DNA of 64,000 nucleotides from NCBI GenBank assembly GCA_029880325.1, contig JAOUOP010000044.1, positions 1 through 64,000 on the forward strand, written 5' to 3'. Both the position numbers and the translations under genes were made by a program. The notes beneath the pieces are model-generated. The model searched no databases. It saw nothing but the letters and a program-made list of their open reading frames with translations, and was not told the DNA's origin. This DNA is from Myxococcales bacterium (GTDB taxonomy: Bacteria; Myxococcota_A; Polyangia; Polyangiales; JAFGIB01). Every line of letters starts with the position of its first letter. Within the stretch, counting starts at the first letter, position 1. Below are positions 1 through 8,424 of the stretch, one piece after another.

Positions 1-230
1 CCGCGTCGACCGCCCTTCGGGCTATCTCCTCGAATATACTCTGTATGTCCTTCGTCGATTCGCCACGCCGAGGGCCGCCGATTGCTCGCCGAGTTTTACC
101 CAAAACTACCGACACAGGTGACTAGCTCCAGACTCGGCGGCGCCGCCATCCTCCATCGAGTCGGCGTCGAGGAGCCCGGCCAGCGCGGCCATTTGTGGCT
201 GTGGGACGGGCGTGGCATCGTCGTTCGAGC
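1..230. other. Left edge, no confirmed gene
   Basis: No recognisable product was found. The first plus-strand frame is open from the window edge to a TGA at 232-234, which overlaps the ATG of the next gene in an ATGA arrangement. That would suit the 3' end of an upstream cotranscribed gene. Third codon positions in the first third of the frame are not GC-rich as in the real genes here, and no motif is visible, so the coding call is left open. Confidence 0.3.
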
Positions 231-944
231 ATGAATCGACGCCGACCGCCGCCCATGCTCGCGTGGCTCTGCCTTCAGCTCGCGGCCTGCGGCGCTCCCG
301 ATCCCGGCGACCTGGCCCGCTTCTTCCAGGACGGCGGCCTGCTCTCGGCGCGGACTAGCGTCGAAGCCACCCGGATCTCCAATGCCGACGTGGTCATTGC
401 CACCAAACCCACCGGCTGTAACGACCCGCTGGGGGACGTGACCGAGTTGCCCTTCGCCGTCGAGGAGCGCATCGAGCGCCACGCCGTCTCGGGGGCGACG
501 AGCGACGAGCTGGCCGCCGCTCTGATCGCGCGCCAACGGCAGCGGGGAGCCGCCCCCTACATCGACTGGGCCCTCGACTGGCGCTTCGACGCCGTGAAGT
601 GCCGAACGCCGCTGTGGCAGCTCGCGCTATCGGTGCGCTACGAAATACCCGAGTGGAAGCCGCCGGAGGAAGCGGACGCCGAGCTGGTGCGCAGCTGGGA
701 TACGTTCGTCGCGGCACTGTGGTGCCACGAATTGGGACATACCGAAATCGCTGTCGCTGCGGCCGAAGAAGCGCTGGATGCGCTGTGGGCCGTGGGCTCG
801 AAGGACTCATGCGCCGAGATCCAGGCCGCCGCAGAAGAGGCTTTCGATGCCGTGATGGAGCGTCACGTGGCGCAGGAGCGAGCCTACGACGCCGAGACCG
901 GGCACGGCCTGACCATGGGTGCTCGCTTCCCGCCGCCGCCGTAG
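231..944 (+). CDS. DUF922-like secreted zinc metalloprotease, lipoprotein
   Basis: The protein has 237 residues and begins with a lipoprotein signal ending in the lipobox LAAC with Cys20, so it should be exported and lipidated. The C-terminal half has a HELGH zinc-binding motif (His166 to His170) following a tryptophan-rich stretch with WALDWRF, the arrangement typical of DUF922 (COG-type secreted Zn-dependent protease). The ATG at 231 is chosen over an in-frame GTG at 195 because the signal peptide then starts normally. The substrate cannot be told from sequence. The gene stands upstream of a DUF2288 gene in the same direction. Confidence 0.75.
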   Translation: MNRRRPPPMLAWLCLQLAACGAPDPGDLARFFQDGGLLSARTSVEATRISNADVVIATKPTGCNDPLGDVTELPFAVEERIERHAVSGATSDELAAALIARQRQRGAAPYIDWALDWRFDAVKCRTPLWQLALSVRYEIPEWKPPEEADAELVRSWDTFVAALWCHELGHTEIAVAAAEEALDALWAVGSKDSCAEIQAAAEEAFDAVMERHVAQERAYDAETGHGLTMGARFPPPP

Positions 945-995
945 TCGTGCCGGTCGGCGCTGAAGGCGGTGCCGATTCGGGGTACTGTGGCCGCG

Positions 996-1286
996 ATGGA
1001 GCAATCGCTGAGGACAAAGCTCGAAGCGGAGCTGGCGGTCGTCGGCTGGCGTGATCTACGGCAGCACGCGGCGCGTGGGGCGCTCTTCCTGGTCCAGGGT
1101 GAACTCAGCGTGGTCGAAGCCACGCTGGCGGTGGCCCAAGACGACTCGGCCTCGGTGCAGGCGTGGCTGAAAATCGGCGCGCTCGTGCGGCCGAGTTCAG
1201 AACAGTTGGCGGCCTGGGAGGGAGAGCTCGATCGGGAGTTTGAGTACTTGATCGCGCAGCCCTTTGTGATCGCGCGCTTGTGCTGA
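996..1286 (+). CDS. DUF2288 family protein
   Basis: This is a 96-residue cytoplasmic protein of unknown function. The sequence fits the DUF2288 family along its whole length: an amphipathic N-terminus, the pattern LRQHAARGALFLV, an acidic DDSASVQAWL segment, and a C-terminal FEYLIAQPFV. The ATG at 996 matches the usual family start and is preferred to an in-frame GTG at 969. The gene lies 51 bases after the DUF922 gene and may be cotranscribed. No catalytic residues are known for the family. Confidence 0.8.
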   Translation: MEQSLRTKLEAELAVVGWRDLRQHAARGALFLVQGELSVVEATLAVAQDDSASVQAWLKIGALVRPSSEQLAAWEGELDREFEYLIAQPFVIARLC

Positions 1287-1462
1287 GGACCCGCGAGAGA
1301 ATCACTTCCCCAGTTTGGCGAGCACAACACAAGGCAGCTTGCCACCTCGGCCTACCCCAACCGAGCCCCTGCGCGCCTTCCGCGACCGCTTCGGAGCGCG
1401 CCCGTCGGCGCAGGCGACCCACGATCGCTTCGATTGAGGCATAGCGCCCCGGACGTCGTTCC
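1287..1462. other. Convergent intergenic gap with a repeat-arm-like sequence
   Basis: No gene was found. Positions 1292-1311 match the arm of the inverted repeat at 13492-13659 at 17 of 20 bases. Like that arm, the copy lies directly behind a stop codon. No inverted partner is visible nearby. Confidence 0.4.
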
Positions 1463-2392
1463 TCAGGCGCCCTGCTCGACCGGCGCCCCGCTGCCCTCGA
1501 CCGGCGGGTGCATGGGGCCTGCGCCGATCTGAACCGTGCCCAGCGAGGGCACCAGCGGCGCCAGCGCGTACTGGCGGAACCAATACCACCACACGCTGCG
1601 CTGGTTGAGCACCGGCGCGATCTTGGGTGCCAACTCGGCGTGAATCGCCGGCAGCTCGGTCCAGTGGGCGCCGGCGCGCTCGTGGTGGGCGGCGTGGTAG
1701 CCGTTGTTGAAGAGCAGGAAGTTCAGCAGCTTGCTGGTGAACGAACGCGAATGGTCGCTCTCCGAAAATGGATCGGCATGCACGTGCTGCTCATAGTTGA
1801 AGAGCATGATGGTCCACAGCGCAAAAAACGCCGGCAGGCCCATGCTCATGCCCCAGACGTAGAGCCCTTCGGCCGCGCCGTGCAGCCACACCGCCAACGC
1901 AAACGCCAGCACATGACCGCCGCCCCAGGCCAGGTACTGGCTGCGGATCTGGGAGTACAGCTTGCCGCCCTTCTCCTTGGCGTTGCCGACGAAGTCGTTG
2001 ATCAGCGCCGACTGGTAGTACGAGGAGACGAAGGGATAGGTGAGCGCGACGAAGAAGTTGTGGCGGTTGGTGTGGCGCCAGGTGATGGTGGCGTCGCCCG
2101 GGGCGTTGGTGAACTTGTGGTGGTTATTGTTGTGGGTCGGGATCCACGCAAAGGTGGGGTAGCCGTAGAAGATGGAGATCCAGGCGCCGAAGGCCTGGTT
2201 CATGCCGCGGCTCGCGAAGGTGCCGCAGTGGTTGTGGTTGTGGGCGATGACGCCGCAGGCCAGGGCAAAGTAGCAGCTGACCCAGCACAGGTAGGGAATG
2301 AGCTCCGGGCGGGCGTACTGCACGGCCACCACCGCCGGCGTGAGCAAGACCCAGAGAATCGTTCGATAGTCGGCTGAATTTCGGGGCTTCAT
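1463..2392 (-). CDS. Membrane fatty acid desaturase
   Basis: The product is a 309-residue integral membrane di-iron enzyme of the fatty acid desaturase superfamily, which introduces double bonds or hydroxyls into lipid chains. The three histidine boxes are visible: HNHNH at 51-55, HNNNHH at 87-92 and HAAHH at 233-237, with hydrophobic spans between them. The ATG at 2392 is preferred over an upstream in-frame start because GAGGA precedes it and the extra N-terminus is low in plausibility. The exact substrate and regiospecificity cannot be read. It is divergent from the LysM/MepA gene, so regulatory elements for both should lie in 2393-2543. Confidence 0.85.
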   Translation of the reverse strand: MKPRNSADYRTILWVLLTPAVVAVQYARPELIPYLCWVSCYFALACGVIAHNHNHCGTFASRGMNQAFGAWISIFYGYPTFAWIPTHNNNHHKFTNAPGDATITWRHTNRHNFFVALTYPFVSSYYQSALINDFVGNAKEKGGKLYSQIRSQYLAWGGGHVLAFALAVWLHGAAEGLYVWGMSMGLPAFFALWTIMLFNYEQHVHADPFSESDHSRSFTSKLLNFLLFNNGYHAAHHERAGAHWTELPAIHAELAPKIAPVLNQRSVWWYWFRQYALAPLVPSLGTVQIGAGPMHPPVEGSGAPVEQGA

Positions 2393-2543
2393 CGGTCCTC
2401 CGCGCCGCTGCTGTGTATCAGATGTGCGGGCCCTCCGCACCTTCGGACCCCCGCCGGGCCGCCCCCAATTGCGCTGTGCCACACGGCAATCGGCGGAAAA
2501 GCCGAAAAATCTGCCTCTGCGACAGGTCTGCTACCATACGGGG

Positions 2544-3680
2544 GTGCTTTTCGAGGGTGAACGTGGTCACCGCACGCGCCGGTTGTTCAGCCTGTCGGCG
2601 CTCCTGCTCGGCTGTGCCCTGGTCAGCAGCCCGGCGCAGAGCCAGAGCGCCGAGACGGCCCCCGGCGGCGCCCGTTGGGTGATGCACCGGGTGCTGCCGG
2701 GCGAAAAACTGGAGGAAATCGCCCGCCGCTACGCCACCGAAGAGGCCGCCATCGTCGAGGACAACACCCTCGAAAAGCCGCGGCTCAGGGCCGGCCAGAC
2801 GCTGCGGGTGCGCGCCCATCGCACGCCGCCACCCCGCAAGCGCATCAGCTACGTGGTGCGCTTCGGCGACAATTGGACGCGCATCGCCGAGCACCACGGG
2901 GTCGATCGCGCGGCCCTGCGGCGCTGGAATCGGCAGGTGCCGCGCACGTTCGAGGCCGGCACCGAGCTGACGATCTGGGTGGAGTCGGACCATCAGCCGC
3001 CGCCACCGACCCACCTGGGCCTGGACCGCAACACGGCGGGGCTTCCGCTTTCAGAGATCGCAGCCGGCGGCGAGAGCCTGGGGCGCCCCGACCGCGGGCG
3101 GCTGCGGGGCGGCGTGCAGCTACCCGAAAATCCAGAGCTCTATCTGGTGAGGCGCCCGGACTTCGCCTACGGCTCGAGCCACGCAGTCGAAAACCTGCAG
3201 CTGGCACTGGCCAAATTTCGTCAGCACAGCGGCTACGGCGGGCCGCTGGTGGTCAGCGACATGAGCCGGCGCCGAGGCCGCCCCTTCGGCAGCCACGACT
3301 CCCACCAAAGCGGCCGCGACGTCGACATCTGGCTGCCGCTGAAGGCCGAGGTCCATGCAGTGCGCAGCTTCGACCCGAGCACCGGCGACTATCGCGAGGC
3401 GGCGGCGGCGCGGCCTTCGGACATCGACTGGAAGGCCACCTGGGAGCTGGTCAAAGCCCTACTGCGAACCGGCGAGGTGCAGTACATATTTTTGACGCGC
3501 AGCCGCCAGCGCCACCTCTACGCCGCCGCCCGCGCCGACGGCATGGCGCTGAGCGCCCTGGGCGATATTGTGCAGTTCCCGCGGCGTGCCCAGACCGCCA
3601 TCGTGCGCCACGCGCCCAACCACACCAAGCACCTGCACGTGCGCTTCACCTGCGCCCAGGCCGAGCGCCGCTGTCGGTAG
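2544..3680 (+). CDS. LysM and MepA-type murein endopeptidase
   Basis: This exported protein of about 378 residues is predicted to cut peptidoglycan peptide cross-links. A signal peptide (LFSLSALLLGCALVSS) is followed by two LysM peptidoglycan-binding repeats at roughly 45-90 and 100-147. The C-terminal catalytic domain resembles penicillin-insensitive murein endopeptidase MepA (peptidase M74): HDSHQSGRDVD near 250-262 supplies zinc ligands, and HLHVRF near 365 the last His. MepA itself lacks LysM repeats, so this is a variant architecture. The GTG at 2544 is chosen because the signal peptide then sits at the N-terminus; an in-frame ATG at 2424 would add 40 unlikely residues. Confidence 0.85.
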   Translation: MLFEGERGHRTRRLFSLSALLLGCALVSSPAQSQSAETAPGGARWVMHRVLPGEKLEEIARRYATEEAAIVEDNTLEKPRLRAGQTLRVRAHRTPPPRKRISYVVRFGDNWTRIAEHHGVDRAALRRWNRQVPRTFEAGTELTIWVESDHQPPPPTHLGLDRNTAGLPLSEIAAGGESLGRPDRGRLRGGVQLPENPELYLVRRPDFAYGSSHAVENLQLALAKFRQHSGYGGPLVVSDMSRRRGRPFGSHDSHQSGRDVDIWLPLKAEVHAVRSFDPSTGDYREAAAARPSDIDWKATWELVKALLRTGEVQYIFLTRSRQRHLYAAARADGMALSALGDIVQFPRRAQTAIVRHAPNHTKHLHVRFTCAQAERRCR

Positions 3681-3760
3681 CCAGGAACCCCGCCCAGTGA
3701 CCGCGGGCGGGCTTCGTGCTATCGACTGCGCTCACGCGCGTGGGGACAACGAGGCAACAG

Positions 3761-5269
3761 ATGGCAGTAGTCGAGACCACATATGGCCGCGTCGAGGGCG
3801 AAACCCGCGGCGAGCAATACGCTTTTCGGGGCATTCCCTTTGCGAAGCCGCCCGTCGGTAGGCTGCGCTTTTTGCCTCCCCAGGCGCCCGAGCCCTGGAG
3901 CGGCACGCGGGCGGCGCTGGAATTCGCCCCCTCGGCGCCCCAGATGCCGAGCCCCTTCGCCGGTCTGGGCGCCGACGGCCCCCAGAGCGAGGACTGCCTC
4001 TACCTGAACGTCTTTACACCCGGGCTCGACGACGGGCGCAGGCCGGTGCTGTTCTGGATCCACGGTGGCGCCTTCATCATGGGCAGCGGCGGCGGCCCGC
4101 TCTACGACGGCAAGAACTTCGTGACGCGCGGCGACGTGGTGGTGGTCACCATCAACTACCGTCTGGGCGCCTTCGGCTACCTGCCCCTGGGCGAGCATGG
4201 CGGCGACGCATGGGGCGCCACGGCCAACGCCGGACAGCTCGATCAAATCGCGGCCCTCGAGTGGGTGCGCGACAACATCGCGCGCTTCGGCGGCGACCCG
4301 GAAAACGTGACTATTTTTGGCGAGTCGGCCGGCTCCTTCGCGGTCACCACCCTCCTGGCCATGCCCGGAGCCCAGCGGCTGTTCCACAAGGCCATCGGCC
4401 AGAGCGGCGCCTCCTTCGAGCTGCGCAAGGCCAGCGAGCGGGCTTCGAGCGTGGCGCGATTAATGGACAAGCTCGGCATCGCCGACGGCGACAGCCAGAA
4501 GCTGCAGGATGTGCCAGCCGATGTGCTACTCGCAAACCAGCTGGCGGGCTCGCGCGACGGTCTGGCCGCGTTCTTTCCGGTCGTCGACGGCAAGACCGTG
4601 CCCCAAGACCCGCAGCTGGCCATTGCCCGCGGTGAGGTGGCGCAGGTGCCGCTGGTCCTGGGCACCAACCGCGACGAGATGAACCTCTTCATGGCGGCCA
4701 TGCTCAAGGAGCTGGACAAGCCCATGGAGCCCCAGCAGGTCGCAGCCGCAGTCGGCAGTCGCATGTCGGAGCAGGCCCGGGGGCGACTGCTCCAGGTGCT
4801 CGAAATTTACCGGGCGTCGCGGCAGGCGCTGTCACTGCCGGCCCAAAACCGCGCGCTCATGATCGCGCTCACGGGCGACGTGACCTTCCGCATCCCGGCC
4901 ACGCGCTACGCCGATGCCTTCGCGGCGCACCAACCCGCCACCTACATGTATCTCTTCCAGCAGGAATCGCCCGCCATGCGCGGCGCCCTGCGCTCCTGCC
5001 ATGCCATGGAGATTCCCTTCGTCTTCGGCACCATCGACGCACCGATGCAGGATCGCTTCGCGGGCGCCGGCCCCGAGGTGGAGCGCCTGAGCCAGACCAT
5101 GATGGACGCCTGGATCGCCTTCGCGCGCAGCGGCAACCCCTCCACGCCCCAGCTCGGATGGGAGGCCTACGATTCGGGGCAGCGCGCCACCATGATCTTC
5201 GACGCCTCCCCACGCGTGGAAAACGCCCCGCTCGAAGCAGAGCGCGCCGCCTGGGACGGCGTGCTGTAA
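3761..5269 (+). CDS. Type-B carboxylesterase (alpha/beta hydrolase)
   Basis: A 502-residue serine esterase of the carboxylesterase/para-nitrobenzyl esterase family. The nucleophile motif GESAG places Ser189. Glu306 (in TNRDEMN) and His414 (in SCHAME) complete the triad. The oxyanion-hole segment HGGAF and the family motif EDCLYLNV are present. No signal peptide is seen, so the enzyme is probably cytoplasmic. ATG 3761 follows GAGGC at a suitable distance. Its natural ester substrate is not evident. The gene ends six bases before the convergent DUF4956 gene. Confidence 0.92.
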   Translation: MAVVETTYGRVEGETRGEQYAFRGIPFAKPPVGRLRFLPPQAPEPWSGTRAALEFAPSAPQMPSPFAGLGADGPQSEDCLYLNVFTPGLDDGRRPVLFWIHGGAFIMGSGGGPLYDGKNFVTRGDVVVVTINYRLGAFGYLPLGEHGGDAWGATANAGQLDQIAALEWVRDNIARFGGDPENVTIFGESAGSFAVTTLLAMPGAQRLFHKAIGQSGASFELRKASERASSVARLMDKLGIADGDSQKLQDVPADVLLANQLAGSRDGLAAFFPVVDGKTVPQDPQLAIARGEVAQVPLVLGTNRDEMNLFMAAMLKELDKPMEPQQVAAAVGSRMSEQARGRLLQVLEIYRASRQALSLPAQNRALMIALTGDVTFRIPATRYADAFAAHQPATYMYLFQQESPAMRGALRSCHAMEIPFVFGTIDAPMQDRFAGAGPEVERLSQTMMDAWIAFARSGNPSTPQLGWEAYDSGQRATMIFDASPRVENAPLEAERAAWDGVL

Positions 5270-5274
5270 CGGGC

Positions 5275-5943
5275 TCACTCGGGCCAGTCGGGCGTGCCCC
5301 GCAGCTCCTCGGGAATCTCGGCGACGCGGCGGGCCACATCCTCGACCGTGCAGCCCCGGGGTAGCCGCATCACGAAGCTCATCTGGGGCTTTTTGAAGTT
5401 CTTGCGCTGGGCCGTCAACCGCGCGCCGGCCTGCTCGATGGCGACGCGGTAGGCCTCGGCGGCTTTCGCCATCTGGGCCACCGCCACGCCACCCACGTTC
5501 AGCTCCACCACGCTGGACAGCTCGAGCACGTAGACCATCACCCAGAAGAAACCGGTGGCGAAGACCGCCACCAGCTCCAGGCCCAGGCCCCAGCACAGGC
5601 CGATGAGCGCGCCCATGATGGTGTGGCCGGTGTGCTTGGAGGCGCCCACGTCGGTGCGAAAGCGCAACAGCCCGCCGATGCCGAAGATCACGAAGGCCAT
5701 CGAGGGATTGACCGAGCAGATGATGGCGATCAGCGCGCCGACCACCGAGTAGATGATCAGGGTCTTGCGCTGCTCGAGGTCCTCGAGCATCAGCGGCCGG
5801 CCGCGGTGGACCGGGTGGTAGGCGATGATCGCCCCCGAGAGCGTGGCTGCGCACAGGATGGCGGCGTAGTGCAGGTAGTGCTCGGGCTCGGCGAAGGCCG
5901 CCCAGCCCGGTCCCAATTTCACTTCACCGGCGATTGGATCCAT
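5275..5943 (-). CDS. DUF4956-like membrane protein
   Basis: The 222-residue protein has about four hydrophobic segments in its first 130 residues and a soluble C-terminus. The central part, GIGGLLRFRTDVG followed by a Gly-rich membrane helix, matches the RFR-containing signature of DUF4956. Members of that family are commonly encoded beside CotH kinases and VTC polyphosphate polymerases. Here the CotH gene is immediately upstream on the same strand, and a VTC gene is 7 kb away. No Shine-Dalgarno sequence separates the two possible starts (ATG 5943, GTG 5961), so the start is tentative. Function is unknown; a role in envelope polyphosphate or phosphorylation is inferred from context. Confidence 0.75.
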   Translation of the reverse strand: MDPIAGEVKLGPGWAAFAEPEHYLHYAAILCAATLSGAIIAYHPVHRGRPLMLEDLEQRKTLIIYSVVGALIAIICSVNPSMAFVIFGIGGLLRFRTDVGASKHTGHTIMGALIGLCWGLGLELVAVFATGFFWVMVYVLELSSVVELNVGGVAVAQMAKAAEAYRVAIEQAGARLTAQRKNFKKPQMSFVMRLPRGCTVEDVARRVAEIPEELRGTPDWPE

Positions 5944-5993
5944 GCGCGCCGAGGCTACCACGGGCGGCTACCACCGGGCGCGATCGGCTGCGA

Positions 5994-7487
5994 CTACTCG
6001 ACCGCCCAGGGATCGCCGATCTGCTTGGGCCCCTCGGCGATGCGATCGGCGATGCGCTGGCGCAGGGCCTCGATGGAAGCGCGCAGCCAGGCCCGCGCCT
6101 GATTCCAGTCCTCGACGCTCACCGCCTCTTCGTGGGCCGCGGCGGCTTCGCGAACCACGGGCCAGATCTGCTCCTCCCAGGTCAATAGCTGCGCTTCCAC
6201 CTTTTCGGGCGTGAAGGGGCCATCACGGAACTCCTGCAGCAGCTCCAGGTAGCGCTCCTGGTGGGTGGCCAGGGACCAGGTCAGGCCGTCGCAGCTGGAG
6301 AGGCGCTGGGGAATGTTGAAGGGCGGGCGCGACTCGGGCGCGCAACCCAGGGTGGTGTCGTCCCACTCGAACCACATCGTCGTGGTGGTGTTGTCGACGT
6401 TGAAGGCGTTGTCGAGGTCCCAGGCGATCAACCAAAAGCGGCTCTGGGCTTCTTCCTCGTACCAGTAGTAGTTGTGGTTCCAGCAGCTATCGCCGGTGCA
6501 GTACCAGTGCAAGAGGCCATCGTGCTTGCCGATGGACCAGTTGGCCGCCAGGTAGCGCAGGCTGTAGTCCACGTCGATGAAGGACTCGAGCACTTCGGGC
6601 TTTTGCTCGAGCGGGGCGGCCGCAAGCGCCTGACCAAAGGCGAGGAAGCCGTCGAGCGAGGGGTTTTCGTCCTCGTTGGTCTTCAAAAGCTCGATCAAGG
6701 CCTCTTCGGTGATGGCGTTGCCGTCTGCGTCCAGGGGCCAGGCTTCCTTGAAGAGGTTGCCCTTGCCGCCTTCGCGGAAGCGGCTGCGCGTCAGGCGGCC
6801 GTCGATCTGCTCGATCAGGGCGAAGATCCCATGAAACTCGCCGTTGATGAGTAAGCGCGCGTGCACCGCGCGCGAGGTGGGCAGGCCGAATTGGGCGTTG
6901 AGCCAATATCCCAGACGCTCCTTGAGCATCGACGGATCGTTGTTCATGGCGTGGAACTGCAGCTTGCGCAGGCCATAGAACTTCGCGTCCGGGTCCTTCC
7001 AGTTGAACTTCACCTTGGTCGAGAGCTTCTGGCAGGTCTTCTTGCCACCGGCATCGACGCAGCGGCGAAAGGCGCCGATGGAGCCCTTGTAGCGAATGCC
7101 CACGGGACCGATTTCCTCGCCCTCGAAGATCATCGAGCCCTCCACGTATTGCTCGGCCTGGGGGTCGGCATCGAGGAAGGCCAGATCCTTTTCGCTCAGG
7201 CGTAGCTCATAGGTTCGGAGCTGGTTCTGGTCGTAGATGTAGGCGGCGGGGTCGGTAGGTGCGAGGCTGAAGGGGCCATCGTCGACGCCAGCGTCGGCGC
7301 GCACCGTGCGCTCGATCATGCGCCGCCCGCCGTCGCCCGCAATACCGGCCTGAGGTTCGGCCTGCATCTCGGTTTCAGTCTCGCCTCCACCGTCACCGCA
7401 GCCGGCGAGGGCCCAGGTGGCGGTGCAGGCGAGCAGTCCCCAACACAGTGCGCGACCGGCGCTTCGCAGGATTTCAGCCGGCATCAT
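5994..7487 (-). CDS. cotH: CotH-family kinase, lipoprotein
   Basis: This 497-residue exported protein has a lipobox LAGC at Cys30 and a linker of about 70 residues. A CotH domain follows. Visible features are RYKGSIGAFR, a segment around FHAMNNDPSM, GEFHGIFALIEQID and the acidic motif WDLDNAF. CotH is an atypical protein kinase first known from Bacillus spore coat, where it phosphorylates coat proteins; the target here is unknown. ATG 7487 is chosen because GGAGG lies five bases upstream. ATG 7499 is possible. The start overlaps the end of the upstream Cys-rich lipoprotein gene, which indicates translational coupling. Confidence 0.85.
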   Translation of the reverse strand: MMPAEILRSAGRALCWGLLACTATWALAGCGDGGGETETEMQAEPQAGIAGDGGRRMIERTVRADAGVDDGPFSLAPTDPAAYIYDQNQLRTYELRLSEKDLAFLDADPQAEQYVEGSMIFEGEEIGPVGIRYKGSIGAFRRCVDAGGKKTCQKLSTKVKFNWKDPDAKFYGLRKLQFHAMNNDPSMLKERLGYWLNAQFGLPTSRAVHARLLINGEFHGIFALIEQIDGRLTRSRFREGGKGNLFKEAWPLDADGNAITEEALIELLKTNEDENPSLDGFLAFGQALAAAPLEQKPEVLESFIDVDYSLRYLAANWSIGKHDGLLHWYCTGDSCWNHNYYWYEEEAQSRFWLIAWDLDNAFNVDNTTTTMWFEWDDTTLGCAPESRPPFNIPQRLSSCDGLTWSLATHQERYLELLQEFRDGPFTPEKVEAQLLTWEEQIWPVVREAAAAHEEAVSVEDWNQARAWLRASIEALRQRIADRIAEGPKQIGDPWAVE

Positions 7488-8232
7488 CTTGGCCTCCATC
7501 GTCCTCGGGGGTTTCGGTGGCGGCATCCTTGAGGACCCCGGAGCCCGCGTCCTGCGCGGTGTCCGTCGGCAGTTCGCAGCGGCAGGCTTCGTCGAGGGGC
7601 GCGCAGTAGGGCTCCAGCGCGGTGGTCGAGAAGGGGCCGCCCCCGGAGACGCCCCGCAAGCAGCAGTGTTCACGGGCGGCTTCGCAGCTGCTGTCGCCGC
7701 AGGCGATGCGACCGGCCTCGGCGACGCCCGTGCCTTCCACGACACCGGTTACCGGCATCGTGCACAGGGAGATGAACTCGTAGGGCAACACACGGCTGCG
7801 GGTGCAGAGGCGCCCTTCGACGAGGCAGCTCTCGCCCGGGTGGCACAGCCGGTACCGGTTGGCCGTGTCGCAGCGGTCGGCGCACTCGATGCTGTCGTAG
7901 GTGAACGAAGCCTGGTTGAAGGTGCCGCAGCAGACCTGGGCACCCGGGCAGTCCTCGTCGCCGTCGCAGCGCGCCCCGACCAGCAGGCTGCAGGCGCCCG
8001 CATCCATCGCGGTAGCGAACTCGCCGCTCCATTCGGGCAAAGGCGGCAAGGGCGGGCCGGCATCCACCGCATCCACGGCATCCATGTCCGCGGCGGCGGC
8101 GTCCATCCGCCCGGCAGGACGGCCAGCGTCGTCATGGCTAAAACCGTCGTCATCACCGCAGCCGAGCGACAGGCCCAGTGCGCAGCAGGCGAACCAGTAG
8201 GCCCGCCCCAGTCGTTGCCACCACCTCTCCAT
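7474..8232 (-). CDS. Cys-rich lipoprotein of the CotH operon
   Basis: A 252-residue predicted lipoprotein (signal ending LSLGC) has an Asp/Ala-rich linker followed by a domain with about twenty cysteines, including CCGT, CADRCD and CCLRG. The spacing resembles secreted, disulfide-stabilised domains common in Myxococcota lipoproteins, but no named family is recognised. It is the first gene of an operon with the CotH kinase and DUF4956 protein, overlapping the former by 14 bases. It may be a surface partner or substrate of the kinase; the pairing is seen, the role is inferred. ATG 8232 follows a GAGAGGGGA ribosome binding site. Confidence 0.7.
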   Translation of the reverse strand: MERWWQRLGRAYWFACCALGLSLGCGDDDGFSHDDAGRPAGRMDAAAADMDAVDAVDAGPPLPPLPEWSGEFATAMDAGACSLLVGARCDGDEDCPGAQVCCGTFNQASFTYDSIECADRCDTANRYRLCHPGESCLVEGRLCTRSRVLPYEFISLCTMPVTGVVEGTGVAEAGRIACGDSSCEAAREHCCLRGVSGGGPFSTTALEPYCAPLDEACRCELPTDTAQDAGSGVLKDAATETPEDDGGQDDAG

Positions 8233-8291
8233 GTTGTCCCCTCTCGACTCCTGCAAAACGCGGTACCAACACCGCCAGGCCCGGAAACCTA

Positions 8292-8326
8292 CCCAATTTT
8301 GGGGGTGCGTCCAGCAAAATTGCTGG
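8292..8326. promoter_or_regulatory. Two adjacent dyads in a divergent control region
   Basis: Two short inverted repeats stand side by side: CCCAA-TT-TTGGG at 8292-8303 and CCAGCAA-AA-TTGCTGG at 8311-8326. They lie between the CotH operon and the prenyl synthase gene, just upstream of the latter's promoter. They look like operators. The regulator encoded at 9473-10057 is an obvious but untested candidate to bind them. Confidence 0.4.
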
Positions 8327-8341
8327 ATCAAAGATCGCTAA

Positions 8342-8370
8342 TTGACCCGGATCCCGAAGGCGACCATAGT
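8342..8370 (+). promoter_or_regulatory. Sigma-70-type promoter of the prenyl synthase gene
   Basis: TTGACC at 8342-8347 is separated by exactly 17 bases from CATAGT at 8365-8370. Five and four positions match the consensus hexamers. The expected transcription start is near 8377, about 48 bases before the GTG at 8425. Confidence 0.5.
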
Positions 8371-8424
8371 TTCACGCGTTTTTGAAAGCTTCGAGCACTC
8401 GTCCGCTCCGCCCCCCACTGCGCC

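Noticed and set aside
1..234. Upstream gene end sharing ATGA with the DUF922 gene
   Set aside because: The frame is open but short, cut by the window edge, has poor codon bias at its start and no motif.
1508..2377. Plus-strand frame opposite the desaturase
   Set aside because: The minus strand has all three His boxes. The plus frame shows no motif.
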